Source: Bigelowiella natans CCMP2755
Taxonomy: Eukaryota > Cercozoa > Chlorarachniophyceae
Reading direction: 5' to 3'
NCBI GenBank assembly: GCA_000320545.1
Contig: ADNK01000874.1
Span: forward strand, 72,501 to 136,500
Length of the DNA stretch: 64,000 nucleotides
Below, piece after piece: positions 13,437-25,512 of the stretch. Made by a program: the position numbers and the translations under genes. Position 1 is the first letter of the stretch. The number at the start of each line of letters is the position of its first letter. The notes beneath the pieces are model-generated. The model was not told where the DNA came from. It worked only from the letters and a program-made list of their open reading frames with translations, and did not search any database.

Positions 13437-15970
13437 TTGACTCTTTCTACAAACGAACACGGCACGATATGATGTGATATAATACGATACTACGATGACG
13501 ACTACGACTATGATACGATACGATATACCAAACCTGCAACTTTCGTATGAGATCATCAACAACTTACTTCTTCGTAATGAGGATATGTGACAACAATTTA
13601 AACCTAATATTACACAGAAAAGGGGTGCATTGACATCAACAACCATTAATAAAAACACACTAATTCTCCTATCATCGTCGCTTTCTTTTTTTCTTTAAAC
13701 AGCTAATAATCTTCTTTTTCCACAATCATTGCTGGTGCTACGATTCGTAGTATAAACGGCAAGATAGGACAGACTGGCGTGGTAACAAAGATTGCTGTAC
13801 TATCACATCAGCAGCAAGAAGAATCGTGTACCAGCAACGATTTCGATAGTGTCGTTCATCATGACAAGAAGGCTGCTGCTGCTGCTGATGATGATGATGA
13901 TGATTATGATTATGCTGCAAAGAATGTCAAAGTATTTGTCCAATTTGCATATCGGCAGCGTAGGTGAGAAAACAACGAATTCCGAAGTGTAGAAACAAAG
14001 AGAGCACACTAGAAAGAGAAGAAGAAGAACAAGAACAAGAAGAAGAAGAAGAATATCTGGTGATGTATGAGAAAGTGGTTGTCGTCGTCGTCATCATAGT
14101 CGTGTAAAGCAGCAGCTAGTTTTTTATCATTCTCTTCATCAAAAAAATTGAGATATGGGGCACATCGTCCTCCGGACTACTTTTGCAAAAGAATGGATAA
14201 TATCATAGATTATGAATTTAGTATTATTATTATTAAGTGATATGGCAAGCAAGTAGTTGGTGACGTATTATAATTAAGGAGATAATCAATGTTTAGCTAT
14301 GGCACTTTGTACTGGTGATATGACTGAAAGCAGCTAGAAAGTTGTGATGAATGCTGCATTTGATGATATTGGCATATTTTATGCACCACCTACCTGCAGT
14401 TTCGACCAAACGACAATTGGTTTTCTAAACAAATGGTAATAATTTAAATAGTAACTTGGTTTAAGGGAGAGGGATAGATTGCGAATAAGTGCGTTTGGTG
14501 ATGCATGATGACTGAAGAGAAAGAAAGTCAATGATGATGATGATGAGGAGGAGGAGGCAATTTATGTGGCATTAACATATGGTGGTGATGATGGTGGTGG
14601 TGGTGGTAGTGATATTGAAAGTGTGATAATTAGCAGTATCATAATGTTTCGACTGCTACCATTTCTCGTCGTCGTTATCATTGTTATCATCACTACAATA
14701 ATTACTGACTTTCATTGATCATCATCATCATCATCGTTATTATAATTACGATAAGGACCGACGATCATCACCTCATACGCTGCTCTTTTCGGGACAACAG
14801 AACCACCACCAGCACAACTCCTCATGATAATGATATTAATGGCAATGATAATGAGGAGGAGTCTTTATTACAGGGAATTGTAAGTTTAAGCACAACTGTG
14901 ATGAAGAAGACGACGACAAGGAGAGATGATGCGAACGTGCACAGCAGCAGTAGCAATCAAGGCAAAGATCCGGAGGAATATAGAAGTAGTAGTAGAGCAG
15001 AAATAAAAGGAGGAGGAAGAGGAGGAGAGCTCTATTCAGATATTAATGGAAAAGAAAGAAGAGATCAGGTTTTCCTCGTTCTGATGAAAGACCTTCGCTA
15101 TTTTGAGATTAACGTACAAGAGCTTCGAGCTGCTGCAATGGGGGGGTCTAGCGGGCCCATACATCAATTCGACAAATTTCTTTCTGATGATGATGATAAA
15201 TATGATGATGAAGAAGAAGAAATCAGGAGTGGAGTGCATTCAATGCAACCGCCACAGAACGTCGTTGTTTCTCTAAGCAATCAAGGCTTGCCTCCAGTAG
15301 TAAAATCATCATCATCATCATCATTATCATCGACTCCCTCACCTCTCCCCTCGCATCATCTTCCCCCCCTCAAAAAGACTACTACTACTGGCTTGTACTG
15401 CAGAAACAACAGCAGAATTACAAGGACTTTCACGGTTTATGACGCTCCAACAGCTGATGATTCACCAGAACTTCTAAAAGCCTTCAATATTCTTCATCAA
15501 AAGGCATTTTCCGACAGCAGCAGCCCAACTCCTCAATCAACAGCTGCTACTCATCATCATCATCATCTTCCTAACGTTTCTTCCCCTGTGGCCCCCCCTC
15601 ATCGTCTATTCTCTACTGAAGATCATCCCGTCAATAAACGCAGAACTGGTTGGTCGAAGCAACAACAACAACAACAACAACAACAAAACAGCAGCAGCGC
15701 AGCTTCTTCCTCTTCTTCTTCCTCTACTCTTGTCCCTTTTACAAGGAGCAGGAGCCAACCTGTTCCAACGTGTATTCTCACCTCAAACACCCCGACGCAG
15801 CATCAGCGGGAGGAGGAGGAGAAAAACAAGCAAACGGCCAGGTTCTACGATGAGTGATGACGATGAAAAATGAGTTATGAAAGTAACGAAGGGCATGATA
15901 AACAAAGTTGTTCTGTGTCGTTGTTGCATTGATGATGATATATCTACTCATTAAGTACCCCTCCATTATA

Positions 15971-16012
<42 letters not shown>

Positions 16013-16374
16013 CATAGGCGAGGACCTTGGGGGAGGAGAGATGAAAGACTTCGTTGTGCAATTTGCCAGCACCACATACGTCGTGATTCAGGGGAGACGA
16101 TAGCTGCACTGGACTGTGCTCATGAGTATGTAGTCGTGTAGTAGTTATGATAGATCATCATAATCATCATCATCCTCTACAATAACACAGACACAACTAT
16201 TGTTGTTGTTGTTGTTGTTGTTGTTGCAGGTATCATGAGAAATGCCTCCATGCTTTCATCGAGTACAGTAACACCGACTATTAGATCTCTCTCCATGATG
16301 ATGGATGATTAGTGTGTCGTAGTTGTCAATCTTGTAGTAGGCCGATAATATGCCGAGAATAACGTAATGATAGG

Positions 16375-16424
<50 letters not shown>

Positions 16425-16736
16425 GTGTATGCGTGTGTGTGTGTGTGTGTGTACTTGCGATGGTGAGAGAGATTTAGGTAAAGTTGTAGAAGAATTTCCT
16501 AACAAGAAGAAACGAGAATTAGTGAAAGATCATATCGTGTTCATGCTTTATATGCTGCTATATATTATAGTAAGCATGATTGAATATTTTAAGTGAATTG
16601 AAACGGTCAAGAGACGTTTGAATACGAAGTGTACTATAACGCGAAGAATAATGTATGTGTGTACTATATTGTTGTTAGGCATGAGAGAGCCAATGCAAAT
16701 GAAAGCTATTTGTGTCCTGTGTGTCGGAACGAGTAA
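9998..16736 (+). CDS. SANT/Myb-like and RING-H2 protein with long low-complexity middle
   Basis: Ten exons: 9998-10107, 10182-10895, 11026-11264, 11403-11688, 11960-13336, 13751-13963, 14801-15841, 16018-16125, 16230-16262 and 16679-16736. They sum to 4179 nt, exactly 1392 codons plus TAA, which supports a single gene although several exons look like separate ORFs. Residues about 5-50 form a SANT/Myb-like helix bundle (WKLEEDIKLL, GPDWSKIARKLSG). Basic and coiled segments follow, then long disordered stretches with runs of Asp, Gly, Ser, Thr, Arg, Gln and His. A small beta segment is split across exons (EGDLVRYS, NGKIGQTGVV, VKVFVQF). The carboxy terminus is a C3H2C3 RING-H2: LRCAICQHH, LDCAHEYHEKC, YLCPVCRNE. 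By family it is a probable nuclear E3 ubiquitin ligase; the target is unknown. An acceptor at 14756 would also keep frame, so that exon start is uncertain. Confidence 0.75.
11904..11936. repeat. (ATC)n intronic microsatellite
   Basis: Eleven ATC units in the intron 11689-11959 of the SANT-RING gene, ending just upstream of the acceptor CCCACGCAG. Read through, it would add a false run of isoleucines. Confidence 0.85.
12631..12664. repeat. (GAT)n coding microsatellite, poly-Asp
   Basis: Inside the large exon of the SANT-RING gene, GGT and GAT repeats encode a Gly run followed by about eleven Asp residues. Further coding triplet repeats lie at about 12418-12445 (Thr), 12837-12870 (Glu/Gly), 13231-13270 (Arg) and 15660-15690 (Gln). 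Confidence 0.8.
13405..13435. repeat. (TG)n intronic microsatellite
   Basis: A TG dinucleotide run with a TCTG-rich leader in the intron 13337-13750 of the SANT-RING gene. Confidence 0.85.
15974..16010. repeat. (TA)n intronic microsatellite before the RING exon
   Basis: About 18 TA units end seven bases before the acceptor CACATAG of the first RING exon. The next intron ends in a (TTG)n run at 16201-16226 immediately before its acceptor. Confidence 0.85.
16380..16451. repeat. (CT)n and (TG)n compound microsatellite
   Basis: A CT run of about 20 units followed by GTGCGTGTATGC and a TG run, inside the intron 16263-16678 that splits the RING-H2 domain. Confidence 0.85.
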
Positions 16737-16746
16737 TTGTTCAATA

Positions 16747-16784
<38 letters not shown>

Positions 16785-17044
16785 CGAGGAAAAAAAAAGA
16801 AGATGGGGGAGAGATGAATTAAAAGAAGAAGAACAAGAAGGAGAACAAGAAGAAAGACAAATCCTAAAATGAATGATACTACCAAACTGCTGTTGTTTTT
16901 GTAAATGAGTAATAGTAGTAGTGGTGGTGGTGGTAATGTGTCGTTATCTTTCTTCAAGAATATCAATCCCTAATTCTCGACTGAATCTAGCACTATTCTC
17001 ACCTTTCCCTTCTCTCTTTCTCTCTCTCTCTGTCTCTCTCTCTT

Positions 17045-17096
<52 letters not shown>

Positions 17097-17348
17097 CACA
17101 AGTGTTTCACATGCAACAACTCTAGAACTTAACATTTTATTTGATTTTCGGAGGCAGATGTGTTTATTGGTGTTTGTGCCGTTACTTCTCTTCTTGCTTG
17201 CTGTCTCTGATGATGATCATGAGCATCTTGCTGTTCAAGAACTCTCACCAACTAATTAATTCACGGTTATTATTGTATTGTTGTTTGTTTATTGTATATA
17301 CAGCATCCAGACAGTCACCTTTCAGAAGTAGTAATGAATATAATGTTT

Positions 17349-17427
<79 letters not shown>

Positions 17428-17870
17428 AAGAAGTAGTACTAGTAGTAAACTAAATGGTGGATATAGTATAAATAGCTTGTTTACCTGTTTCTAAATTGTC
17501 TAATGTGTTACAATTACTTTTGTATCATGTTGCAGCAATGAGACGACATCAACATGTGGAAGGTACTATCACTATCATTTGTAGAATCAATGCATTTTTG
17601 TAATTTGTCTTCTGTATCACTGCTACATCGTTGCTATTGGCCATTAGATATCCTCAAAGAAAGCGTAAGATACCGATCAAAAGTCTCATCCTATCTTGTA
17701 ACAAAAGGAAAAAAACCGTTTGAAATATGCTAATTTAAGAGCGTTTTAGAGTGCAAGTATGCTTGTTCATCGTCCAAGTCTCGAAGTTGTTCCTTGTCGA
17801 TAGTTACATATTTTTAGTAACATCAACAATAAGCTCGTCGCTTTCTACATTTTCATGCGCAACTTATATA
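16737..17870. other. 3' flank of the SANT-RING gene, microsatellite-rich
   Basis: Microsatellites dominate: AT at 16750-16782, CT at 17022-17092 and an AC-AT-GT block at 17350-17427. The apparent ORFs here are repeat translations. No exon with conserved features was found; this may be 3' untranslated and intergenic sequence. Confidence 0.5.
17350..17427. repeat. (AC)n(AT)n(GT)n self-complementary microsatellite
   Basis: An AC run passes into an AT run and then into a GT run. The order makes the block nearly a perfect inverted repeat able to form a long hairpin. Confidence 0.85.
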
Positions 17871-18516
17871 CCATGCTGTGTATGTGATGTGCAAATGGTA
17901 CACAATGCATGCTGCATGACATCCTAGGTCGGCAGTCTGCGCACTAGCTAGCTAGCGCACACATTATGGACAGTCATCATGGAATCAGCTATGTGTGCTA
18001 TCTAGCTATGCACAGCAGATTTTGTATCTATCACATACTAGCGAATTGCGCGTTACATCATTTTCTAGCTATGATCCAGCCAAGCGCGACGGCTGGCGGT
18101 GCAAAAATTAGCGCTTTATTTGAATGCTGAGCTGCTATTTAATTGTCACATATATAATCCAAAAATTGTATCAGCAGCATCATTTGTAATCGGCGACATT
18201 TGCCGCTAATCTTGCGAGAAGGCTAGAAGGAGCCCAGTCTCGCGGTGGGAGTTTAATTAACACAGCATGCGCACAGAGAAGATTCATATGTGTTCTAGTT
18301 CTTTTTTCCCTCATGTGAATGCATTGTGCGATTATCTAGTTATTGTTATGATCATGGAAACAGGGTGCTCTAATTGCTCTAATGGTCTGTGTGACCTTGA
18401 TGAGCATGCTAGCATGCATGGCCGACAAAGAAGAACTGCACCCTAGTGCATAGACTTAGCATCGTTGAATTAAGCAGAGCCAGTCTAGTTTGTTGGCGGC
18501 ATCTGCACACGCTGCA
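17871..18516. repeat. 3'-3' intergenic island rich in CTAG, CATG and GCTAGC palindromes
   Basis: Between the converging SANT-RING and PPME1 genes. It contains CTAGCTAGCTAGC at about 17944, repeated TAGCTATG motifs and a perfect CATGCTAGCATG at 18405-18416. No coding potential was recognised. Its right edge abuts the PPME1 stop codon. Confidence 0.65.
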
Positions 18517-20791
18517 CTATATCTGTCCTGTCAAAGTGTTGAATCCATCCATTTTCAGGATCCTAGACGCAAAGGCGTGAATAACTTCCGCTACTTTTTC
18601 TGGACGATCTTCTTGTATCGAATGCCCGGACTGAGAGAGAAGATCGAGAACAAGCGCAAATTACATATGTTTACGTGAAAGTACGAACAGTAGCAGGGAA
18701 TACAGGATGGGCCCGCAATTTACAACGCAACAAATAACTACTTATGTGCAATTTACTCAGCATCCGAACCAAATCAGGAAATTCCAATATTGATATCATT
18801 TTGCTATCACATGAATAAGATTCTCTACCACAAAACAGCAGCAGGATCTACATACACACGCAGCAGAGATACAAAACACACACGTAGGCGGGACCTTAGA
18901 GACAAACACCATTTGGAACTTTCCCTGCATTTGTGCGACAGTGAGCTTCTTGTCCTTGGCCATGCGGTCCCTCCCCGCCAAAATCAACACTTTGGGTATC
19001 TTGAGTGAAACAACCAACTCGGTCATGCCCTGTAAAAAGGAATGCCAGAAATGAAATAGGGGAGGAGACATACGAATAACTTTAGCATCATTAGACGATT
19101 GTGATCGCATTAGATTTTCTCCCGTTTCTTCCTAATTGTAAGATAAGATTGATGCACAATCAACCTTGAACCAGTTCTTCCAGTACTTTTCAGAGAGGAG
19201 AAGATCTGTTCTCCATACATACCGACAACACGCCAGAGGTGACTGTTGCTGCAGCTGCTGATGCTGTTTTTGACCGTCCCCCTTCTCCTTGACCAATCGC
19301 CTCCTGACTTGTTTCTTGAGTTGTGAGGGTATTGATAAGCTTGCAGACTCTTCGTTTCGAAGCCATAGATTCTTTAAGGCTGTGCATGATACGGAATCAA
19401 CAATCAGTTATCATGAAGACTACATACTCGTGCAGATTAGATGTGACTAACATATCAAATGAACATCAATGTTGAATACTGCACACTACTAGCCGAGAGT
19501 AGTACGGCGAGAAGAGAAGGTAATTAATAGTGTAATTTCGGTAATGAAACATGTCAACTCGTTGTCATCATTATGCAATGACAAACCATGGTACTCACCC
19601 CAATTGACAGCGTCCTTGTTGGAGGGAAAAGAGCTTGGGCGACTACGAACCACATTGGCCATAGATGGTAGAGATGCAATGGCCGTTCCCTCCACCACAT
19701 CTACGATTACAAGACCCACAATCCTAGGAAGAAAGACAGAATGGAAGATATGATAATAAGGAATTAGGAAGGTAAGCGAGAGCGTTGATAAGTACTTTTC
19801 TCATCAAAGACAACTCTTAAACAGACTACCTAATCTTCTTCATGGCTTTTGCCACTTTGACCGCGAGAGAGCCGCCGAGACTATGGCCTGCAATAATCGT
19901 CGGTTCCTTCGAATCAATCTGAACAATTAGATCGGCCGATACCAATTCGTCGTTAAGGAGCACTCTTATCAGCTTTATTCACGAAGACTAATCTTACGGG
20001 AAAGAGGTATGCTCATGGCGGCGATTTGAAGTGCTTCTTTTCGAATAACGACTGCTCACTCACTCACCGTACTCTCCATGACGTTGACTGTATCTTTCAC
20101 TAGCTGTTCCACAGACATCAAGGAATCATCCACCGCCCTGAGAATAATAGGAAGAATATATATACCAAGCCTTCCCATTGTAACCGATACGTTTCATAAA
20201 CATGCACATGTATCACAGCCGAGAAATTGGCTGTGTGGTCTACACACCACCTTGTTCTTCCGTGGCCACGCATGTCATATGACAGGATCTTATACTCCTT
20301 TGATTTCATATGGGAAGCTAGGACAGCCCAACTCATTGCAGAATGCCCCGCCCCGTGCAGGCAGAATATATTCAAAGGTCCCTTACCCGCTGATTAATTG
20401 ATATTTAGGATGTCATTGCTGTCAGAATGTGTCCTGCATGAACTTTACTACCGGTGTAAACTCGAAATATGTCCTTCGTCTTGCTCGATTCACTTTCTCC
20501 TTGTGCACAATTAAGCCCCCCCTTCTGGTGGCCGCCTTTTGTACCTCCTGCCTCATTCGCACGCTCGATTGCTACGTCAATCTGTTTGTCCCAGTAAAGG
20601 TTCTTCTCATCCTCCAGCTCCTCATTGTTGTCCACTGTGACCCACTCGTACTTAGGGGAGGAGGAGGAGGAGGAGGAGGAGGAGGAGGAGGAGGAGGAGG
20701 AGGAAGCTAACGATGAATTGAAGTACGAGGAAGAATGCCGAGTCGTTGGTTTGGATTGTGGCTTCTTGAACCGAGGCGGGGGGGGCTGCAT
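18517..20791 (-). CDS. PPME1: Protein phosphatase methylesterase 1
   Basis: An alpha/beta hydrolase that removes the methyl ester from the carboxy-terminal leucine of the PP2A catalytic subunit. Eight exons: 20791-20452, 20389-20251, 20137-20068, 19918-19830, 19723-19599, 19379-19165, 19029-18895 and 18630-18517. They total 1227 nt, 408 residues, close to the usual family length. Visible family blocks are FRVY, LHGAGHSAMSWAVLASH, the nucleophile elbow GHSLGGS, VDVVEGTAIASLPSM (acidic member), RNEESA, YVWRTDLLLSEKYW, ILAGRDRM, QMQGKFQM and GHSIQEDRPEKVAEV (catalytic His). All three triad positions are intact. A Ser run encoded by a GGA/TCC repeat (20657-20703) lies in the amino-terminal region, which is normally variable. 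All junctions are in phase, so the model is strong. Confidence 0.95.
20657..20703. repeat. (GGA)n coding microsatellite, poly-Ser in PPME1
   Basis: About 15 GGA units on the plus strand read as TCC on the sense strand and encode the Ser run in exon 1 of PPME1. Confidence 0.85.
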
Positions 20792-21060
20792 GGTGCCTCT
20801 TCTCCTTCCGTAGGCTCTCTCTCTCTCTCTGCGAGCAACGCTGCAAGTGGGTGTCGCAGTCCCTTTTCCCCTGGTGATGCTCCCAATATGCCATGTCGCA
20901 TTGCAAAAACCGCATGTGTTTTCTTTTCGTCGCGACTGTGTGGATTGAATGATGTGTGTTGCCTCGAAGTGAGACAGGCTAGCAGGTAGCGATGAGGAAA
21001 GGAGGACGGTTCTTCACTTTGGTGCAGTTCATCCCTTGCGGTGATGGAGATGGAGATCAA
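20792..21060. promoter_or_regulatory. 5' flank of PPME1
   Basis: Immediately upstream of the PPME1 start. An in-frame-looking minus-strand ORF of 117 codons overlaps it in a different frame and shows no recognisable domain. A short CT run lies at about 20817-20830. No defined promoter element was seen. Confidence 0.35.
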
Positions 21061-21459
21061 ACTGACTTTGCAGTGGACAATTTGTGCAAGGTGTAACGTG
21101 TGAGTCAGCTAGTAGCTAGCTAGCTAGCCAGCAGCACGGCCAGACGGGCTAGCGGGCCGGACCAGCGGACTGGCGGAGCACGCACACCACCCCCTAGCTA
21201 GCTAGCCCCCCCACACCAACAGAGATCAGCAGCATGGACTGGAGTCGAGTGCAGGAGCGGCCGCAATTGCACGCACGTCTTGTGAAGTTTTGGGAAAGGA
21301 CACTGCTAGACTGAGTGAGCACATGGCTTCACTTGCTGCGAGCAAGCATGCAACGCAGCACAACGATGAAACACAAAAACGCTCGCTTGGCAGGAGTGTT
21401 ATGGCTCTGAAAAATTGCTAAGCACTAGAGCGGACGCGATGTGTCGTGGTCTGTTCACA

Positions 21460-21508
<49 letters not shown>

Positions 21509-21961
21509 CTAGAGAGAGAGGGGGGGAAATGCCTGCCCTGGCCAATCTAGCTAGCTAGCAGTGCCCACACGTCTAGACAGCTAGACATGGCTAGAAGATG
21601 TGTGCATGCTAGCTAGCTAGCTTGTGCGAGCATGGAAGAGTGTGTTGTCTGTTTGCAGATTTGTGTGTGCGCGCGAACGTGAGAGAAGAGAGAAAACGCC
21701 ATGCATGATTGCGCCATGCTAGCATGCATGGACACTGAATCGCACACACGTAAAGCTAGCTAGTCTAGCTAGAAGGCATTGCATAACATTTTCAATTTGG
21801 TCACTTGTGTGCGTGCTTCGCCATCGCTAGATCGGATTGCACAAACATCGATCGCAGCTCACGTGCATGCTAGCATGACATCAGTTGATGTAGTTGCAGT
21901 ACTCCATTACTATGTGGATAGAACCAAAATGACACATTGAATGATGAACAAAGGATAGCTC
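21061..21961. repeat. Large CTAG/GCTAGC/CATG palindrome island
   Basis: The densest island, between the PPME1 5' flank and the RBR gene stop codon. CTAGCTAGCTAGCTAGC-type runs occur near 21111, 21197, 21547, 21608 and 21755. CATGCTAGCATG is present twice (21715-21726, 21866-21877). It also holds a (CA)n(GA)n tract at 21456-21502. No coding exon was recognised. It lies at the 3' end of the RBR gene. Confidence 0.7.
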
Positions 21962-24186
21962 CTATTTTACTGCAGTCCATGCACATTCACAAACATTTTT
22001 GCCGAACTCATTTTCACGTTGGCATTTGGAGCAGTACCTAAAAATAGAAAGAAAGAACAAATATACGAGTTTACATCGCATTTTAGGTTTAATTAAATTT
22101 CAAAGGTATGCGTAAAATTTTCATCAACAAATCTTGTTTTCACACGTTCCATTTGTATAATTAAACATATCTGGTGTAGGCCTACTGACCATGTTTTGTT
22201 GTTAGGGTCTGGTTTATCTAAAATTGTCACCAAATTTCCATTGCGAACCTAGGTATATGCATTCATTTACTGAAATCAACTCGGAGGATAAGATTCACAA
22301 ACCGACTTAAACAGAAGAAGTGAAGGAAAAATATGAAGCAGAAATGACTTTTGATTGAGATTAAAGTAGTGAATTCGCTGATGCAACTTCTACCATTTGA
22401 AAAAGCTTCTCGAAAAACTCCTTTACGGAGTGCGCTGCTTCGACAATTCGCTTCTTGTTTTCTGTAGTAACAATGGTAGTATTGGTATAAGTAGAAGTTA
22501 TAGTAGTAGAAAGAAGTAGGAGCAAACCGATATGAAAAAAGGAAAAAAGATAACATCATGAAGGGGAACATCATCATAAGATACCATCATGATGTTCGTC
22601 CGAAAAGTAGTATACATACAAATATACAAAAACATTAATTAATATATTTATCTTATCTATCTATCTGTATGTCATAGGCAGTTAAGTATTTTACAAGACC
22701 GAATGACATCGTATGTGTACTGGTTATTGTTGTTGAAGAGCGGTGAACATTATGCCGCATATTTGCGACAAATAGCACAAGACAGTAAAAAAAAATCATG
22801 CTTGAAGTATCTAACGAAGTACAACCAATATAATACTCTAGCTTTCGCATGGGGACAGCGGTTATAGGTTTAGTGGTAGGTGCAGCAGGTGCCCTCGATG
22901 GTGTCTAGCCATGAATAATAAAAACACATCCATCACGGTTAATGTGATGATCAGATGGAAGAGATTGTGTACGCATTCAGTGTGATAACGGTGGTGCTGC
23001 TGCAGATATCTTACACTACTCTATAATCTAAGAATTCTTGGTGACAAAATAGGAAGTAGTGGACAACAACACACCACGACTGCTACGACGAGGACAACGA
23101 CACAAAAGACAACCGACCGAACTCTTGGATTTGATGTATTGCTTTATCGCTGTAATTTTCTTGGAAAGGAGAGATGGAGATTTCAAATTACTGGTGGCCT
23201 ATCGTAATTGATTCATTGATTAATTAGCTTGAGGATGAAGATTGTAGTATTGTGATGATGATGAGGAGGAGGGGGAGGAGGAAGAAGAAGAGAAACATCT
23301 TTACAACCTGCTGCTGTTGTTGCTGCTGCAGCTTTGCTAGAAGTGCAGCTTGACGATTAGGGTAAGCACCACCATTCTTAACAATACCCCCTGCTGTCTT
23401 GTTAACTATCATGTCCAGCAGCTTATCATATCGCTCTTCCATTAGCTTCAATTGGAATTCGAACAACTAATTACCGAAGGAAAATAATTTGATATCATCT
23501 GATGCGATTCTACCCGAACCTCAACGAAATGTTGTTGATATGTATTCGCAGCGGCAGCGGCAGCAGCCGCAACAGCAGGGGCAAGGTCATGCACGTTATA
23601 GAAGTAGCAAGCAGCAGTTGTAGTAGTAGTAGTTGTAGTAATAGTGGTATTAGCACCTTCTTTTTCGCATCAGATGCTGAGTAGAATGCCACCGGATTAA
23701 GAACCTTTTTCTGTGTTCGATAAGTAGATTATCATTCATTACTACCTTTACGTCTACTGTGCTTCTTCTTCTTCTTCTTCTTCTTCTTCTTCTTCTTCTT
23801 CTTCCATCAAACTTACTAGGTTACGAACGTACCCTATTTGTGGCAGTGATTAGATTGTCTACAGCTTCCAACAAGAAGTCGTAATCTTTTTCCTTCGATT
23901 CTGTGCCACCACAGTGAGTGAGATATCATATCACTGTTCATGAAAATGAGGCTATTTACAACACCACAACCAACATCATCATTATTATTCTCTTTTGATC
24001 ATTATCACCTTTACACTCGCCTATCTTATCTTGAAGCTGGCTCCTAATATCGATGGTATTGTCGTTATCATTTTCGCAGCACCATCAGCAGTAGTATCAT
24101 TATTTGTAATTTGAGACAACAGCAGCAGCAGCAGCAGCAGCAGCCTTGGTGAGTCGTAGGGAGAGACTCAGCGGAGGAAGAAGAAA

Positions 24187-24219
<33 letters not shown>

Positions 24220-25204
24220 ATGTCTGATCTCCTCTTATTACTTACTACTACCAAAACAATACAATCTACTACTGGTGCTACACTTTTTTCTTATGACGAC
24301 CTCAGTAGTTTGAGGTGGATGATATCATCTTCGCATTCATCGTATTTTTGCTTGTAAAACTGATGCCTAATATAAGAAAGCATTGTTTTATTCTAAGCGT
24401 TAAGGGGGGGGGGAAGAAGAAAAATGAGAGGAATGGAGAAAGAGAAAGAGAGAGGCTGCATATCAGCACGTGCTTGACAGACATATTGTCGCAGGATGCA
24501 CTACAAAGAGTAGAACCCATCGTTATATCATATCCGCAATCGTCGTCGTCGTCAACATCATCACTACTATCACAACCGCATCTCATCTTACATCTTTGAT
24601 TCTCGGAGTATTCTTTCTCTCTTAAGCACTTGCTCATCAACAGATCCCGACTGAAGGTTCCGACACTTGTAGTAGTTATCATGGTTCGCATCATCGCCCC
24701 CCACCTGCGGCAGCAGCAGCAGCAGCAGCAATATGTTCAGTCGTTGCTTTATCGATATGATGATGATGATGAAACGGCGTTGGTAGAATCAATATTCATC
24801 TACTAATCTCCATGCGTGCATACTCCTCCTATCCTTCCTCTCCTCCTCCAAGATGTTCTTTTCTCATCACCCTGTCGCAGCATTGTTACCTTAAATCGCT
24901 GCCTGCAAGCCCAGCACCAGTGGAACTTGCAGTTGGGACATATCATATGTAGGCAGTGGTCCTCGTTTGTGACATATCGTTCGATGTAGATTCCACACTG
25001 AGAAAGATGGATAGATAGATAAATATATGATGCTGCTGCCAGTATTGTATCAACTACTACTGCTGCTGCTATTACTCCCAAATCTAATGTTTGACAGCGG
25101 CCAACAAACACCTCCAAGGAGAAGAAAATAACGTCGTTGTAGAAGTATGGAAGAAGGCAGGAAGGATTTCTCAGTTGAGGATAACCCAAAGGTCCATCGT
25201 CATT

Positions 25205-25238
<34 letters not shown>

Positions 25239-25475
25239 GAATCACTACTACTACTACAACTACTGCTACTATTTATTGCACCTCAGGATTAGGGCAGGGT
25301 GCTGTGTTTAATTCTTTCCAAAGTCGAGTCTGTACGTTATCATTCCCTCGATGCTCAAAATCGATTGCATTTCTGCATGGAAGCGGTTCGTGCCCTCTGT
25401 TGTTTTCCGATCGATCGATGGTAGTCATAACAACAGCAGCAGCAGCAGCAACAACATCACATTTGCTATGTATAG

Positions 25476-25512
<37 letters not shown>

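Noticed and set aside
13031-13465. Minus-strand ORF with Leu/Pro and THTHTH runs
   Set aside because: Translation of GAA, GGA and TG microsatellites on the opposite strand of the SANT-RING gene.
14645-14719. Possible signal-peptide start (MFRLLPFLVVV) for a separate RING gene
   Set aside because: It ends in a stop after 24 codons with no donor that leads into the RING frame, while the 13963 to 14801 splice keeps frame with the SANT part.
16921-17428. Plus-strand ORFs rich in Ser-Leu and Tyr-Ile repeats
   Set aside because: Frames through CT and AT/GT microsatellites; they have no initiation context or conserved residues.
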